This document shows, piece by piece, positions 34,112 to 43,939 of a stretch of 46,195 nt of DNA. The notes under the pieces are model-generated. The model was not told where the DNA came from, ran no database searches, and was given only the letters and a program-made list of their open reading frames with translations. The stretch comes from an uncultured Acidimicrobiales bacterium. Its GTDB lineage: Bacteria; Actinomycetota; Acidimicrobiia; Acidimicrobiales; UBA10347. Position 1 is the stretch's first letter. Each line of letters begins with the position of its first letter. The translations under genes were made by a program, and so were the position numbers. Location: assembly GCA_937941245.1 (NCBI GenBank), contig CALDYC010000058.1, positions 1 to 46,195 of the forward strand. Reading direction: 5' to 3'.

Positions 34112-34954
34112 TCATTCCTCAGGGGCTGATTCGCTTCGACCGGATGCAACTCGTCGCAGAATCAGTGGGTAGCCGACAACCGCAATCGTGGTGAAGACGA
34201 ACCACTGCACCGCGTAACTAATGTGTGGCCCCCCATCGAGAGCCGGTAACGGAAGCGGCCGCGGCAGCCCAACCGAGTTCGCGGGCTCAGCGTCGAGCTG
34301 CAGCACCACCGGCAACACGTCGTAATCCAACTGTTGGGCGAGTCGTGCGATGTCAGGGCGCGCCAGGCTCGACAGGCGCCCGGTAGCGGGGTCGCTCTGT
34401 TGTATGCCGCTCGCAACTCGTGCTGGCTGGATTGTTCCTTCGATCGTCTGGACTCCGGTCGCTGGCTCGGTGCCGTCGCGTGGCCCATCGGCGGTGTAGA
34501 CCCGAGGGATCCATCCACGATTGACGACAACAGCGGACCCGTCGTCGAGCAGGAATGGCGTGAGCACCCAGGATCCAGGAGCCCCTTCAAACGTGCGATT
34601 GCGCACCAGCACTTCGTCTTCGACGAGGTACTCGCCGGTTGCGCTCACCCGGCGAAACTGTTCGACTTCGCCGATGGACCCGTCACGATCGGTTCCATCA
34701 CCATCGAGCTGGGCGTCAAGGCCAATGACGTCGCGCACGGGAGCAACATCGAGCGCCGACCGGGCCTCGATCTGATCATTGCGATCCGCTCGTTCGGTGT
34801 GCCGATTGACCTGCCATACGCCCGCGATCCCCATTGCCAGGACCAACGCCGCAACAAGCAGGTGAGAGATGACCCAACGCGGGCGCCACAGAAACGCCCA
34901 GTTGCGGGCTGTCGTGGTCGGGGCTATGGGTCCCCGACGGATCTCAGATGTCAA
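34112..34954 (-). CDS. SURF1 family cytochrome oxidase assembly protein
   Basis: A 280-residue membrane protein with the SURF1 plan: one helix near the N-terminus (about 28-48), a large outside domain, and a second helix near the C-terminus (about 248-266). Family marks are LGxWQ-like GVWQVNRHTERADRN after helix 1, FRRVSATGEYL, VLVRNRTFEGAPG, VVVNRGWIPR and GGPHISYAVQWFVF before helix 2. It should help insert haem a or assemble subunit I of an aa3-type cytochrome c oxidase. No oxidase genes are in the window. It overlaps the dapB stop by 11 bases. Confidence 0.92.
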   Translation of the reverse strand: MTSEIRRGPIAPTTTARNWAFLWRPRWVISHLLVAALVLAMGIAGVWQVNRHTERADRNDQIEARSALDVAPVRDVIGLDAQLDGDGTDRDGSIGEVEQFRRVSATGEYLVEDEVLVRNRTFEGAPGSWVLTPFLLDDGSAVVVNRGWIPRVYTADGPRDGTEPATGVQTIEGTIQPARVASGIQQSDPATGRLSSLARPDIARLAQQLDYDVLPVVLQLDAEPANSVGLPRPLPLPALDGGPHISYAVQWFVFTTIAVVGYPLILRRVASGRSESAPEE

Positions 34955-35735
34955 GAAACGGATCGAGCCCGAGCGTCAAACCCGGGTGGTCACCAATGAG
35001 CTTGCACGCGAGAATCACGCCCGGCATGAACGACGAACGGTCATAGCTGTCCTGGCGGATCGTCAGGCTTTGGCCCTGGGCTCCGAGAATGACTTCTTGA
35101 TGGGCAACCATGCCACGCATGCGCACCGCGTGCAGCCGGATCCCACCTGGGCCCACGCCTCCGCGGGCACCGGGGTACACCTCATGTTCGGTCGGGTCGT
35201 CGGCCCACTCGTCTGATACTGCCGCCATACGTTCGGCGGTGGTCACTGCAGTTCCTGACGGTGCATCGACTTTGTTGTCGTGGTGCAGCTCCACAATCTC
35301 GCCGGTGTCAAAGAACGGAGCCGCGAGTTCCGCGAATCGCATCATGAGCACGGCAGAGATGGCGAAGTTGGGAGCGATCAGACAGTTACTCGACACAAAG
35401 GCGCGGCCGAAAGCCGCTAGATCAGCGTCGTCGAACCCGGTCGTCCCGACAACGGCGTGCACGCCAGCTTCCGCAGCCTGTAACAGCACGTGTCGCGACG
35501 CGTCGGCCACCGTGAAATCGACAACCACGTCGACTCCGAGCTGAAACGCGTCGGTTGCCGAAGCGAGAATGGAAAGGCCCGACCCAACGACGCCGGTGAC
35601 GTCGTCGAGGTCGAGCCCAACATGCTGCGGATCAACCGCAGCCACAAGTTGCAATGCAGAATCGGCGTGAACGGCCTGGCAGACAGAGGCGCCCATGCGC
35701 CCCGCTGCACCGATCACACCAATTCGGGTCGTCAC
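34944..35735 (-). CDS. dapB: 4-hydroxy-tetrahydrodipicolinate reductase
   Basis: NAD(P)H-dependent second step of the diaminopimelate pathway, following DapA. 263 residues. N-terminal Rossmann motif GVIGAAGRMG (6-15), VVDFTVADAS near 71-80, VVGTTGF near 95-101. The catalytic and substrate-binding block ELHHDNKVDAPSGTA has His151, His152 and Lys155. It starts six bases after the pnp stop, so it belongs to the same transcript, as in many actinobacteria (where pepR often lies between; it is absent here). Confidence 0.96.
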   Translation of the reverse strand: MTTRIGVIGAAGRMGASVCQAVHADSALQLVAAVDPQHVGLDLDDVTGVVGSGLSILASATDAFQLGVDVVVDFTVADASRHVLLQAAEAGVHAVVGTTGFDDADLAAFGRAFVSSNCLIAPNFAISAVLMMRFAELAAPFFDTGEIVELHHDNKVDAPSGTAVTTAERMAAVSDEWADDPTEHEVYPGARGGVGPGGIRLHAVRMRGMVAHQEVILGAQGQSLTIRQDSYDRSSFMPGVILACKLIGDHPGLTLGLDPFLDI

Positions 35736-35741
35736 GTCAGA

Positions 35742-38270
35742 TCAGATGTCGCCGTAACGCTCTGATTGCTCGGCGTCGAATGCCTCGTTAAACGAGACAA
35801 CCGGAACGTCGCCGACCTTCTTTGGTGAGTCTGCGCCGCGACCACCGTCGCGACCGCCGCCGCCACGACCACCGCGGTTACGGCTTCCACCGTCACGGCT
35901 ACCGCCGTCGCGTCCGCCACCGTCTCGGCTTCCGCCACGGTCGTTGTCACGACCGCCACGCCCACCGCGGTTACGGCCACCGTCTCGGCTTCCGCCACGG
36001 TCGTTGTCACGTCCGCCACGGTCGTTGTCGCGACCACCACGGCCGCCGCCACCGCCGCTTGCGCCGGCTGAGGAACCGGAATCGCCGGCTTCCTTCAGCT
36101 CGTCAGCGAACTCGGCAGGCATAAGGCTGATCTTGCCGTTCGGGTCAATGTCTTCGACGACAACTTCCATTGCGTCGCCCAAGCTGACTTCGTCTTCAAC
36201 CCGGTCGATACGGCGCTTGCCGCCGATCTTTGAGATGTGAACGAGGCCATCGCGACCCGGCATGATGTTGACGAACGCACCGAAGTTGGTGATGTTGACC
36301 ACACGGCCCTCGTACGTTGCGCCAACCTCTGGAGTTGGCGGATCGAGGATCAACCCGATCTGGCGCTCGGCCTCGGCGACCGCATTGCGGTCGGTTGCAG
36401 CGATCGACACGGTGCCGACCATGCCATCGTCGTCGACACTGATGTCGGCGCCGGTCTCGGCCTGCATCGCGTTGATGACCTTGCCCTTAGGGCCAATGAT
36501 CTCGCCGATCTTGTCGATCGGAATCTCCATTGTGACGATCTGTGGAGCGTTCTCGTTGATCTCGGGACGAGGTCCGTCGATTGCATCCTTCATCGATGCA
36601 AGTACTTGCAGGCGGGCATCGAGTGCCTGTTGCAACGCTGCCGATAGAACGTCGGCTGGAATGCCGTCGATCTTGGTGTCCATCTGCAGTGCAGTGACGA
36701 AGTCAGATGTTCCCGCAACCTTGAAGTCCATGTCGCCCATGGCATCTTCGGCACCCAGAATGTCGGTGATGGTGACGTACTTGTCACCTTCGTGGATCAG
36801 GCCCATGGCGATACCCGCCACAGGGGCAGCGATCGGCACGCCGGCATCCATCAGAGACAGCGACGAGCCGCAGACCGAAGCCATCGAGCTCGAACCGTTC
36901 GAGGCCATGACCTCTGATACCAGACGATAGGTGTACGGGAAGTCCTCGAAGTCAGGGATAACGGGAACGAGCGCACGTTCTGCGAGCGCACCGTGGCCGA
37001 TTTCGCGACGCTTCGGTCCACGCATAAAGCCGGTTTCACCGGTGCAATATGGCGGGAAGTTGTAGTGGTGCATGTAGCGCTTGCGGGTGACCGGGTCGAT
37101 GCCGTCGATCATCTGGTCCATGCGACCAGTGCCGAGCGTGGCCACGTTGAGTACCTGCGTGTCGCCTCGCTGGAAGATGCCGGAACCATGACCGGTAGCG
37201 GTGACGCCGACCTCTGCAGAAAGCTCGCGGATGTCGGCAGGTCCACGGCCGTCCATGCGGACACCGTCGGTCAGGATGCGATCGCGAACGACCTTCTTCG
37301 TCAGCTTGCGCAATGCGCCGCCGACGTGGCTTACGTCATCTCCGAGCTTGTCGCTCAGTTCAGCAACGAGTTCTGCCTTGAGGGCGCTTTCGGCACTTTG
37401 ACGTTCCATCTTGTCAGCGATGCTCATGGCCGCTTTGACACGGTCCGTAGCGACTGCTGCGACAGCTTCGTAAGCCTCTGGCGTGGTGTCTGCAAACGCG
37501 ATGAAGTCCATCTTGGGCTTGGAGCCGACCTTGGCGACGAGTTCCTTTTGAAGCTCGATGACTTGACGGATCCAGCGCTTGGCAGCTTCGAGGCCCGAAG
37601 CAAGAACGTCTTCGTTGACCTTCGGGGCGCCAGCTTCGTACTTTTGTACTGAACCGGCGGTGCCGCCGGCTTCGACCATCGAGATCGCCACGTCGCCAGA
37701 ATCGGTCATGCGGCCGGCAACGACGATTTCGAACGTCGCTTCGCTTCCCTCTTCGTAGGTCGGGAACGGAATCCACTCGCCGTCGATCGACCATGCCAAG
37801 CGGCAGGCGCCGATCGGGCCCTCGAATGGGATGTCGCTCAGCATCAGTGCTGCCGATGCACCGTTGATCGCAATGACGTCGTAGGGGTTCTCCATGTCTG
37901 CGGACAGCACGGTTCCAACGACGTGAACCTCGTTGCGGTAGCCCTCGGGGAAATTCGGGCGAAGCGGACGGTCAAGCAATCGACAGACAAGGATTGCCTG
38001 CTCACTTGCACGACCCTCACGGCGGAAGAACGAGCCGGGGATCTTGCCCGCGGCATACATGCGCTCTTCGATGTCGACCGTCAGCGGGAAGAACGAAGCG
38101 CCATCGCGCGCGCTCTTGGATCCTGTTGCGGTGACAAGTACCTCAGTGCGACCAAGGGTCGCACTGACGGCACCGCCAGCAAGTTTGGCCATACGGCCAG
38201 TTTCGAATGAAAGCACCTTGTCAGGTGCACCCTCTACTGGGGCGGAAACACTGTGTGTTTCTGTGGTCAT
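35742..38270 (-). CDS. pnp: Polyribonucleotide nucleotidyltransferase with RGG-rich tail
   Basis: PNPase, phosphate-dependent 3' exonuclease and RNA polymerase without template. 842 residues from ATG 38270, chosen for AGGAGA seven bases upstream. Two RNase PH-like domains (about 10-220 and 320-550) are joined by a helical domain. They include EGYRNEVHVVGTVLS, RRDGRGPAD-like MDGRGPADIREL and ICGSSLSLMDAGVPI-like SVCGSSLSLMDAGVPI. KH domain: IDKIGEIIGPKGKVINAM (near 600-617). S1 domain: GRVVNITNFGAFVNIMPGRDG. Then comes an unusual tail of about 105 residues built from RGG, RDNDRGG and SRDGG units, ending in a non-repetitive VVSFNEAFDAEQSERYGDI. Upstream 281 bases separate it from rpsO. Confidence 0.96.
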   Translation of the reverse strand: MTTETHSVSAPVEGAPDKVLSFETGRMAKLAGGAVSATLGRTEVLVTATGSKSARDGASFFPLTVDIEERMYAAGKIPGSFFRREGRASEQAILVCRLLDRPLRPNFPEGYRNEVHVVGTVLSADMENPYDVIAINGASAALMLSDIPFEGPIGACRLAWSIDGEWIPFPTYEEGSEATFEIVVAGRMTDSGDVAISMVEAGGTAGSVQKYEAGAPKVNEDVLASGLEAAKRWIRQVIELQKELVAKVGSKPKMDFIAFADTTPEAYEAVAAVATDRVKAAMSIADKMERQSAESALKAELVAELSDKLGDDVSHVGGALRKLTKKVVRDRILTDGVRMDGRGPADIRELSAEVGVTATGHGSGIFQRGDTQVLNVATLGTGRMDQMIDGIDPVTRKRYMHHYNFPPYCTGETGFMRGPKRREIGHGALAERALVPVIPDFEDFPYTYRLVSEVMASNGSSSMASVCGSSLSLMDAGVPIAAPVAGIAMGLIHEGDKYVTITDILGAEDAMGDMDFKVAGTSDFVTALQMDTKIDGIPADVLSAALQQALDARLQVLASMKDAIDGPRPEINENAPQIVTMEIPIDKIGEIIGPKGKVINAMQAETGADISVDDDGMVGTVSIAATDRNAVAEAERQIGLILDPPTPEVGATYEGRVVNITNFGAFVNIMPGRDGLVHISKIGGKRRIDRVEDEVSLGDAMEVVVEDIDPNGKISLMPAEFADELKEAGDSGSSAGASGGGGGRGGRDNDRGGRDNDRGGSRDGGRNRGGRGGRDNDRGGSRDGGGRDGGSRDGGSRNRGGRGGGGRDGGRGADSPKKVGDVPVVSFNEAFDAEQSERYGDI
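35830..36060 (-). repeat. Repeat tract coding the PNPase RGG/RDNDRGG tail
   Basis: Irregular short repeats with a 60-base period in part: a stretch of about 30 bases at 35921-35950 recurs at 35981-36010. All copies keep frame and code for Gly, Arg and Asp-rich units. Such tracts change length easily. Confidence 0.8.
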
Positions 38271-38284
38271 ACATTTCTCCTGAT

Positions 38285-38310
38285 GACAGCCGCCATCGGG
38301 GGAAGCTGTC
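38285..38310 (-). promoter_or_regulatory. Hairpin in the pnp leader
   Basis: GACAGC (38285-38290) pairs with GCTGTC (38305-38310) just before the ribosome site of pnp. In other bacteria a stem-loop in the pnp leader is cut by RNase III and lets PNPase repress itself; here only the hairpin is seen. Confidence 0.35.
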
Positions 38311-38508
38311 GATTCTTCTGTGGGGGTTGCCAACACTCACCTGAGTGCTGACGCCACATGCCAGTGACCAGTGGGAAGCAACCGACATATCAATTCTGGC
38401 GGCGATCCAGTGGACCTCGCTCAGATCGTTATGTGATCTTGCGGGGCTGGAGTGCCGGGCGCTTTCGACTGTCCACCAACCATGTGGAGGTACATATCAA
38501 TGGTGGCA

Positions 38509-38526
38509 GGTGGCGATCACGCCACC
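38509..38526 (-). terminator. Hairpin after rpsO
   Basis: A perfect seven-pair stem (38509-38515 with 38520-38526) and four-base loop starts 25 bases after the rpsO stop. No U-run follows, so termination is unsure; it may instead be a processing or stabilising hairpin. The rest of the gap to 38310 shows no gene. Confidence 0.4.
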
Positions 38527-38551
38527 GTGCATTTGTTCTTGGTTCGACCTA

Positions 38552-38821
38552 TCAGCGACGCAGCCCGAGTTCACCGATGATGGCGCGATAGCGCTCAACG
38601 TCAATTCCGGCGAGGTAGTCAAGAAGGCGACGACGGCGGCCGACCAACATAAGCAGGCCACGACGAGTGTGGTGGTCCTTCTTGTGGGTCTTCAGATGCT
38701 CCGTGAGGTGCAGAATGCGATCGGTGAGCAGTGCAATTTGGACTTCTGGCGAACCAGTGTCGCGCTCGCCGCGTGCATGCTTTTCGATCGTGTCTGACTT
38801 TGGAGGCAGGTGTGCAGCCAT
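38552..38821 (-). CDS. rpsO: 30S ribosomal protein S15
   Basis: Binds the central domain of 16S rRNA. 89 residues, the exact usual length, if started at ATG 38821 ([10 protein letters not shown]); AAGGA lies eight to nine bases upstream, and the longer frame to 38962 is rejected. Family stretches: [39 protein letters not shown] and [13 protein letters not shown]. The truB to rpsO gap of 157 bases holds no gene, so ribF, which often sits there, is missing. Confidence 0.97.
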   Translation of the reverse strand: MAAHLPPKSDTIEKHARGERDTGSPEVQIALLTDRILHLTEHLKTHKKDHHTRRGLLMLVGRRRRLLDYLAGIDVERYRAIIGELGLRR

Positions 38822-38978
38822 GGTCGGCATTCCTTCTTGGGTTTCGGACCCGGCTCGCATTCCCGATAGTCGAGGAAGCGGGCCTTGCGTCTTAGCAGGT
38901 GTCTCGGCGATTGCCGGACTGGTCGAGGGTAACCGGGTGGTTAGGCCCTTCCGACCTACCAAGATGTTGCGCTGCTGG

Positions 38979-39860
38979 CTAGGCGCCGCTCGCCGGAATG
39001 ACGACTGCGGGTTTCACACGGCCATCGACCAGTTCGTGAACCGCAACGAGTTCACCGCTGCTGTCGAGCAGCACCCACGGTCCGTCGCCCACAAGCTGTT
39101 CGCTCGGCAGCCGTTGACCGTTGCGCACCCGTGCGGCATCACCATCGCTGAGTTCGACCGATGAATAGTCGGCCAGCCCTGCTGCAAGCGAAATCATGTC
39201 AGCCTGTTCGAGTTGACGGGCCTGCGTTTCGGTGTGGCGGCCGATCGCGGTGCGGCGCAAAGCTCGCAGGTGCGCTCCCCCGCCAAGCGCCGCGGCCATG
39301 TCGGCTGCGAGCGTGCGCACATAGGTGCCCGCTGAGCAGGTCGTCGTGAACCGGAAGATGCTCGGTTCTCCTGGAACGTCTTCGACCTCTAGCGAGTGGA
39401 TCGTGACGGGTCGTGGTTGCCGCTCGACGGTCTTGCCTTCGCGGGCCAGCTGGTGCAACCGTTTGCCGTCGATTTTCACCGCGGACACCATCGGCGGAAT
39501 CTGCTCGATATCGCCGATGAACCGAGTACTGATGTTGCGCACATCGTCGACGGTGACGCCCGACATGTCGTGGGTGACGGTGACGGTGCCGTCGGCATCG
39601 AGCGAATCGGTCTCTACCCCGAGCACCGCTTCGGCAACATAGGTTTTCGGGAGCGCGGTGATGAATCGCAACAACCGAGTTCCTCGCCCGACTCCAAGTA
39701 CCAGGACCCCGGTTGCACCAGGATCAAGCGTGCCGCTATGGCCGACCTTGCGGGTTCCCAGTACGCCGCGCGCTTTGGCCACAACGTCGTGGCTCGTCCA
39801 GCCGGCTTCTTTGTCAACAACGACGAACCCCGATGGACCCTCAGCCTGAGAAGAGCTCAC
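38979..39860 (-). CDS. truB: tRNA pseudouridine-55 synthase
   Basis: Makes the universal pseudouridine 55 in the T-loop of tRNA. 293 residues. Catalytic Asp46 lies in [18 protein letters not shown]; other marks are [20 protein letters not shown] and [20 protein letters not shown], and [14 protein letters not shown]. The C-terminal part (about 230-290) is a PUA-like domain. Start overlaps the rbfA stop by four bases. Confidence 0.96.
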   Translation of the reverse strand: MSSSQAEGPSGFVVVDKEAGWTSHDVVAKARGVLGTRKVGHSGTLDPGATGVLVLGVGRGTRLLRFITALPKTYVAEAVLGVETDSLDADGTVTVTHDMSGVTVDDVRNISTRFIGDIEQIPPMVSAVKIDGKRLHQLAREGKTVERQPRPVTIHSLEVEDVPGEPSIFRFTTTCSAGTYVRTLAADMAAALGGGAHLRALRRTAIGRHTETQARQLEQADMISLAAGLADYSSVELSDGDAARVRNGQRLPSEQLVGDGPWVLLDSSGELVAVHELVDGRVKPAVVIPASGA

Positions 39861-40291
39861 CGCTGGCCGCTGGGTGGCATCGGTTCGCCAGCGCCATCGC
39901 CGGCGGGGCCGTCAGGGGCGTCGCCAAACGCCCGGTCGTCAGTCATCGATCGAAGCAATTCTTCCACCCGGGTACCGGCTTGCAGGCCGGGGTCGACCAT
40001 GAACTGAAGGATCGGGACCCGTCGAATGTTCGCTCGTTGGGCGATTGCCTTGCGAATGCGCGGCGTGTGCTCGCGGACGCCGTCGAGATCCTCGTCGACC
40101 AAGTCAAGGGTTGACATATTGACCTTTGCCAGCGTGAGTTCGGCATCGACCTCGACATCGGTCACGGTCACGTAGGCCACCGTGTCATCGCCGATGCGGT
40201 TGAGCTCCTCCGAAATGACTTCGCGCAGCGTCGACGCCACGCGTTCGGTTCGGACGCCGGGGCGCCCCCCACGATGATTTCGACGACTCAT
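39857..40291 (-). CDS. rbfA: Ribosome-binding factor A
   Basis: KH-type factor for late 30S subunit maturation. 144 residues. Typical pattern: VASTLREVISEELNRIGDD at the N-terminus, then VTDVEVDAELTLAKVNMS and RIRKAIAQRANIRRVPILQF, with DPGLQAGTRVEELL near the end. The last 25 residues are a Gly, Pro and acid-rich tail beyond the usual fold. Lies between the RDD gene and truB. Confidence 0.95.
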   Translation of the reverse strand: MSRRNHRGGRPGVRTERVASTLREVISEELNRIGDDTVAYVTVTDVEVDAELTLAKVNMSTLDLVDEDLDGVREHTPRIRKAIAQRANIRRVPILQFMVDPGLQAGTRVEELLRSMTDDRAFGDAPDGPAGDGAGEPMPPSGQR

Positions 40292-40325
40292 AGAGTCACG
40301 CTACCGGCGAGCCGCGAGCCGCCAG

Positions 40326-41000
40326 CTACTTGTCGACGACGACCGTGCCGCCGACGAGGTCCATGACCGTGCGACGTTCGTTGTGCGCAAACAACATGAT
40401 GAGCGAAGCGATCGCGATGAGGGCTCCGATTCCGCTGACAGCATTTGATAGGCCAACGGAAATGAGGCCAACCAGACCGAGCAAGCGGTTGAGAGCTCGC
40501 AGGGCGGCGTGCTTCCACTGCGCCGGCGCCCGGCTCGTTGCATCGACCACACGGGTACCAACCATGAGCTTGCCTGGGGTGCCACCTTTGAGCGCGGTGA
40601 ACGCGGTGTCCCAGATGAATCCGATGACCGAGATCCACAAGAGCCGGCCGGCCAGGCTGTCACCGTCTACGACACCTTCGATCGCGTCTTCGATCTCGGA
40701 ATCAGAGGCGCCAGACGGCAAGTCGCCAAGCACCTCAACGACGTCGACGATGACCGGCACGAACATGACCACGGCAAAGACACCGACGATCAGAAAGTCA
40801 ATCGCTCGTCCGCCCAGTCGTTTGCCAACGCTCGCTAATGGACGATGTCCGCCCGCACCGGCGGAACCGGGTGCGGGTGGGATCGAGGCGGGTGTCGACG
40901 GGGAACCCGACGTTGGTTCGCCGACCCACTCGGTGCCATTCCACCATCGAACGATGCCAGCGGGATCACCTTGCGCCTGATACCAGCCTGGATCTGTCAT
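40326..41000 (-). CDS. DUF2510 and RDD domain membrane protein
   Basis: A 224-residue protein. Residues 3-26 match the DUF2510 motif (GWYQAQGDPAGIVRWWNG). A proline and serine linker follows, then an RDD domain with about three helices (68-88, 120-135, 175-205). It shows LGGRAIDFLIVG, GGTPGKLMVGTRVVD and ERRTVMDLVGGTVVVD. RDD proteins are thought to be membrane transport or stress proteins, but function is not known here. It sits between infB and rbfA, which are usually adjacent, so it is an insertion in the conserved operon. Confidence 0.85.
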   Translation of the reverse strand: MTDPGWYQAQGDPAGIVRWWNGTEWVGEPTSGSPSTPASIPPAPGSAGAGGHRPLASVGKRLGGRAIDFLIVGVFAVVMFVPVIVDVVEVLGDLPSGASDSEIEDAIEGVVDGDSLAGRLLWISVIGFIWDTAFTALKGGTPGKLMVGTRVVDATSRAPAQWKHAALRALNRLLGLVGLISVGLSNAVSGIGALIAIASLIMLFAHNERRTVMDLVGGTVVVDK

Positions 41001-41031
41001 TAAACATCATTTCGTCGCGGAACCAACACGT

Positions 41032-41044
41032 CTAGGAAACCTAG
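41032..41044. promoter_or_regulatory. Short inverted repeat downstream of infB
   Basis: CTAGG AAA CCTAG lies in the 56-base gap between infB and the RDD gene, 12 bases past the infB stop. It is too short for a firm terminator call and may be a regulator site for the RDD gene. Confidence 0.2.
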
Positions 41045-41056
41045 CCCCGGCGACGA

Positions 41057-43939
41057 TTAGGTGCGAGGAATCTCTCGATCCTCGTAGGTCTCGATGACGT
41101 CGCCGCCGACAAGGTCCTGGAAATCGCTCAGACCAACGCCACATTCGAAGCCAGCTCTGACTTCGGTTGCGTCATCGGTGAAGCGCTTAAGCGACGTGAG
41201 CGTGCCCTTCCAGATGATCGTTCCATCGCGGAGGAAGCGGACTTTGTCGTTGCGCTTGATCGTGCCGCTCTGCACCAGGCAACCAGCCACCAGGCCAACA
41301 CCCTTGATACGGAACACTTCGCGAACTTCGGCTTCGCCAGTGACAATCTCTTCGAATTCTGGCACCAGCATGCCGATAACAGCATTCTCGATGTCATCGA
41401 GGACGTCGTAAATGATCTCGTAGGTGCGGATCTCGACGCCTTCTTTGTCAGCAAGCGTGCGAAGCCCTCGATCGGGGCGCACGTTGAACGCAATGATCGT
41501 TGCGCCGGAAGCCTGAGCAAGTTGCACATCGTTCTCGGTGGGTGCACCGACTGCCGAGTGCAGGAAGTTGATCTTGACCTCGGTGCGTTCGAGACGAGCC
41601 AAGCTGGCGACGAGCGCCTCGAGCGAACCGTGGGTGTCAGCTCGGACAATGACGGGCAGTTTGGCTGCAGCCGTAAGTTGCACTTCGCTGAAAAGATCTT
41701 CGAGCCGTGCACCGCTAGCGGCCGACGATGCATCGCGACCCAGGCTTGCGACCCGACGATGATGGGCTCGGGTGTCAGCGACCTTTCCTGCGGTCTTTTC
41801 GTCCTGAGCAATGACGAAATCGTCACCGGCTCGGGGAACATCGCTCAGACCGAGCACCTGGACTGGTGTTGACGGTCCCGCTGATTTGACTCGTTCGCCT
41901 CGGTCATTGATCAAGGCACGAACACGACCCCACGTTCCACCGGCAACCAGAGGCTGACCGACTTCGACGATGCCTTGTTGCACGAGAATCGTCGCGACCG
42001 GGCCGCGACCGACTTCGAGATTCGATTCGAGCACCACGCCGGCGGCGCGGCCAGTTGGCGGTGCTGCGAGTTCTTCTACTTCGGCGGTCAGCACGATTGC
42101 CTCGAGAAGACCATCGACATTTTCGTTCTTGAGAGCCGAGATCTGGATCATCTGGGTGTCTCCACCCCAGGACTCTGGCACCAGACCGTGCTCAGAGAGC
42201 TGCTGCATGACCCGGTCCGGGTTGGCGCCTTCGCGGTCCATTTTGTTGACCGCCACCAAGATGGGCACTTCGGCAGCCTTGGCGTGGTTGATCGCTTCGA
42301 TCGTCTGCGGCATAACGCCGTCGTCGGCAGCGACCACCAATACCACGATGTCGGTTGCATCGGCGCCGCGAGCACGAATAGCCGTGAACGCCTCGTGGCC
42401 GGGGGTGTCGATAAAGGTGAGCGCCTTGCCGTTGTGGTCGACCATGTACGCACCGATGTGCTGAGTGATGCCGCCAGCCTCACCGGCGACAACGTTCGCG
42501 TTGCGGATCGTGTCCAGCAATTTGGTCTTGCCGTGATCGACGTGACCCATGATGGTGACCACCGGAGGGCGGGGCGCAGAGTCACGGCCGTCGAGGTCCT
42601 CGACCCCGAGCATGTCTCGCATTTCTTCTTCGCGCTCTTCGCCAGCATCGACCAGACGCACATCAGCGCCAAGGCTGTCCGCGAATCCCTTGATCTGCTC
42701 GTCGGTCATTGGCTGGGTGGCCATGACCATTTCACCGTTTTGGAGCAACCAACGAACGATGTCTGCTGCAGTTCGGCTCAGCTTTGGGCCAACGTCTTGG
42801 GCGCTGCCCAGACGTTCGATGACAATCGTGCCTTCTGGCACGGGCGCGTTCTCGGCCGTGTAGGTCGGAACGTCGACTGGACGCAGTTCCTCAAGTGAAC
42901 GCCTGCGCTTGCGACGCTTTGGACGGCGCGAACGCTGATTTGGACCTCCACGGCCACGTCCTGGGGGACCTCCACGTCCGGGGGGTCCGCCGCCGGGGCG
43001 AGGGCCCGCGCCGGGGGCGCCGCCGCCGCCACCTGGGCGAGCTGCGAAACCTGGACGTCGAGCGCCGGCACCAGGACGGGCGGGCGCTGGTCCTCGGCCT
43101 CCACGACCCGGAGGTGGCGGAATCGCCTTGCCTGACGCGCTCTTAAGCGGGCCGGGAGGAGGTGGGATTGGCTTGCCTGATGCGCTTCGCGGCACGCTTT
43201 CGGGCGATGGGCGCAGCGGCACGTCAGGTCCGTCAGCCTTTTTCGCCTTGGGGTCGTCGCGCGTCGCGTCTTTTTCGGCGGCTGGGCCTGAGGCTGCAGC
43301 CGATGCTGTTGGCGTTGTTGCAGCACTCGGCGATGGCGAGGCTGGGGCGGCGGGGGCCGAGGCCGGTGGTGCTGCCTCTTCGGGGCGGGGCCGCGAAGGG
43401 CCGCTCGAACCGCTTGAGGTGACCACGCGCTTTGGTGGGGCCGGTGGCGGCGATTGTGGACGCGGTGCCGTGCCGGCAGCAGGAACTGGCGGCGTCGGAG
43501 CGGCGGGCGCCTGAGCAGGTGGGGCCGGAGCCGCTGCAGCTGGGGCAACCGGTGGCGCACTCGGCGGCGGGGTTGCTGGTGCCGTTGGAGGAGATGCCGG
43601 TGGCGCCGGACGCTGAGGAGCTCCACCTGGCGCTGGCCGGACCGGCGGGCGAGCTTGGCCCGGTGCGGGCGGCTTGCGGCGCGGCGGCGGCTTCTTCGTC
43701 GACACAAACGCTGGAGGCGCTTGCTCAACAGCCGGTTCTGGCGTTTCCTCTTCGATCGGCTCGCGTCGGAGCCCTTCGCGGTCTGCCTTGCGGCGTGCGC
43801 GGTCAGCGTGCGCTTCCTCCATAGAGGAAGACGCTGTCTTCACACCTATGCCAAGCGATTCGCACAGGTCGAGAGTTTCTTTGTTGGTGAGTCCCAGCTC
43901 ACGAGCGAGCTCGTGGACTCGTACCTTCTTTTGCGCCAA
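41057..43939 (-). CDS. infB: Translation initiation factor IF-2
   Basis: GTPase that brings initiator tRNA to the 30S subunit. 960 residues. N-terminal IF2N domain ([20 protein letters not shown], 6-25). A very long linker (about 62-345) of Pro, Ala and Gly ends in a highly basic run (near 336-347). IF2N-like second domain about 385-430. GTPase domain has G1 GHVDHGKT (465-472), then DTPGHE and NKMD. Domains II to IV complete the protein. The start is unusual: TTG 43939 with GAAGGA about 12 bases upstream. There is no ATG or GTG in frame back to the ylxR stop 99 bases away. Confidence 0.95.
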   Translation of the reverse strand: MAQKKVRVHELARELGLTNKETLDLCESLGIGVKTASSSMEEAHADRARRKADREGLRREPIEEETPEPAVEQAPPAFVSTKKPPPRRKPPAPGQARPPVRPAPGGAPQRPAPPASPPTAPATPPPSAPPVAPAAAAPAPPAQAPAAPTPPVPAAGTAPRPQSPPPAPPKRVVTSSGSSGPSRPRPEEAAPPASAPAAPASPSPSAATTPTASAAASGPAAEKDATRDDPKAKKADGPDVPLRPSPESVPRSASGKPIPPPPGPLKSASGKAIPPPPGRGGRGPAPARPGAGARRPGFAARPGGGGGAPGAGPRPGGGPPGRGGPPGRGRGGPNQRSRRPKRRKRRRSLEELRPVDVPTYTAENAPVPEGTIVIERLGSAQDVGPKLSRTAADIVRWLLQNGEMVMATQPMTDEQIKGFADSLGADVRLVDAGEEREEEMRDMLGVEDLDGRDSAPRPPVVTIMGHVDHGKTKLLDTIRNANVVAGEAGGITQHIGAYMVDHNGKALTFIDTPGHEAFTAIRARGADATDIVVLVVAADDGVMPQTIEAINHAKAAEVPILVAVNKMDREGANPDRVMQQLSEHGLVPESWGGDTQMIQISALKNENVDGLLEAIVLTAEVEELAAPPTGRAAGVVLESNLEVGRGPVATILVQQGIVEVGQPLVAGGTWGRVRALINDRGERVKSAGPSTPVQVLGLSDVPRAGDDFVIAQDEKTAGKVADTRAHHRRVASLGRDASSAASGARLEDLFSEVQLTAAAKLPVIVRADTHGSLEALVASLARLERTEVKINFLHSAVGAPTENDVQLAQASGATIIAFNVRPDRGLRTLADKEGVEIRTYEIIYDVLDDIENAVIGMLVPEFEEIVTGEAEVREVFRIKGVGLVAGCLVQSGTIKRNDKVRFLRDGTIIWKGTLTSLKRFTDDATEVRAGFECGVGLSDFQDLVGGDVIETYEDREIPRT

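Noticed and set aside
35830-36060. CRISPR-like or non-coding repeat tract
   Set aside because: Repeats are irregular, without unique spacers, and translate as the RGG tail in the pnp frame.
42778-43728. 316-codon minus-strand frame inside infB
   Set aside because: Out-of-frame reading of the Pro/Ala/Gly-coding linker of IF-2. Its Arg and His-rich sequence is an artefact of the GC-rich repeats.
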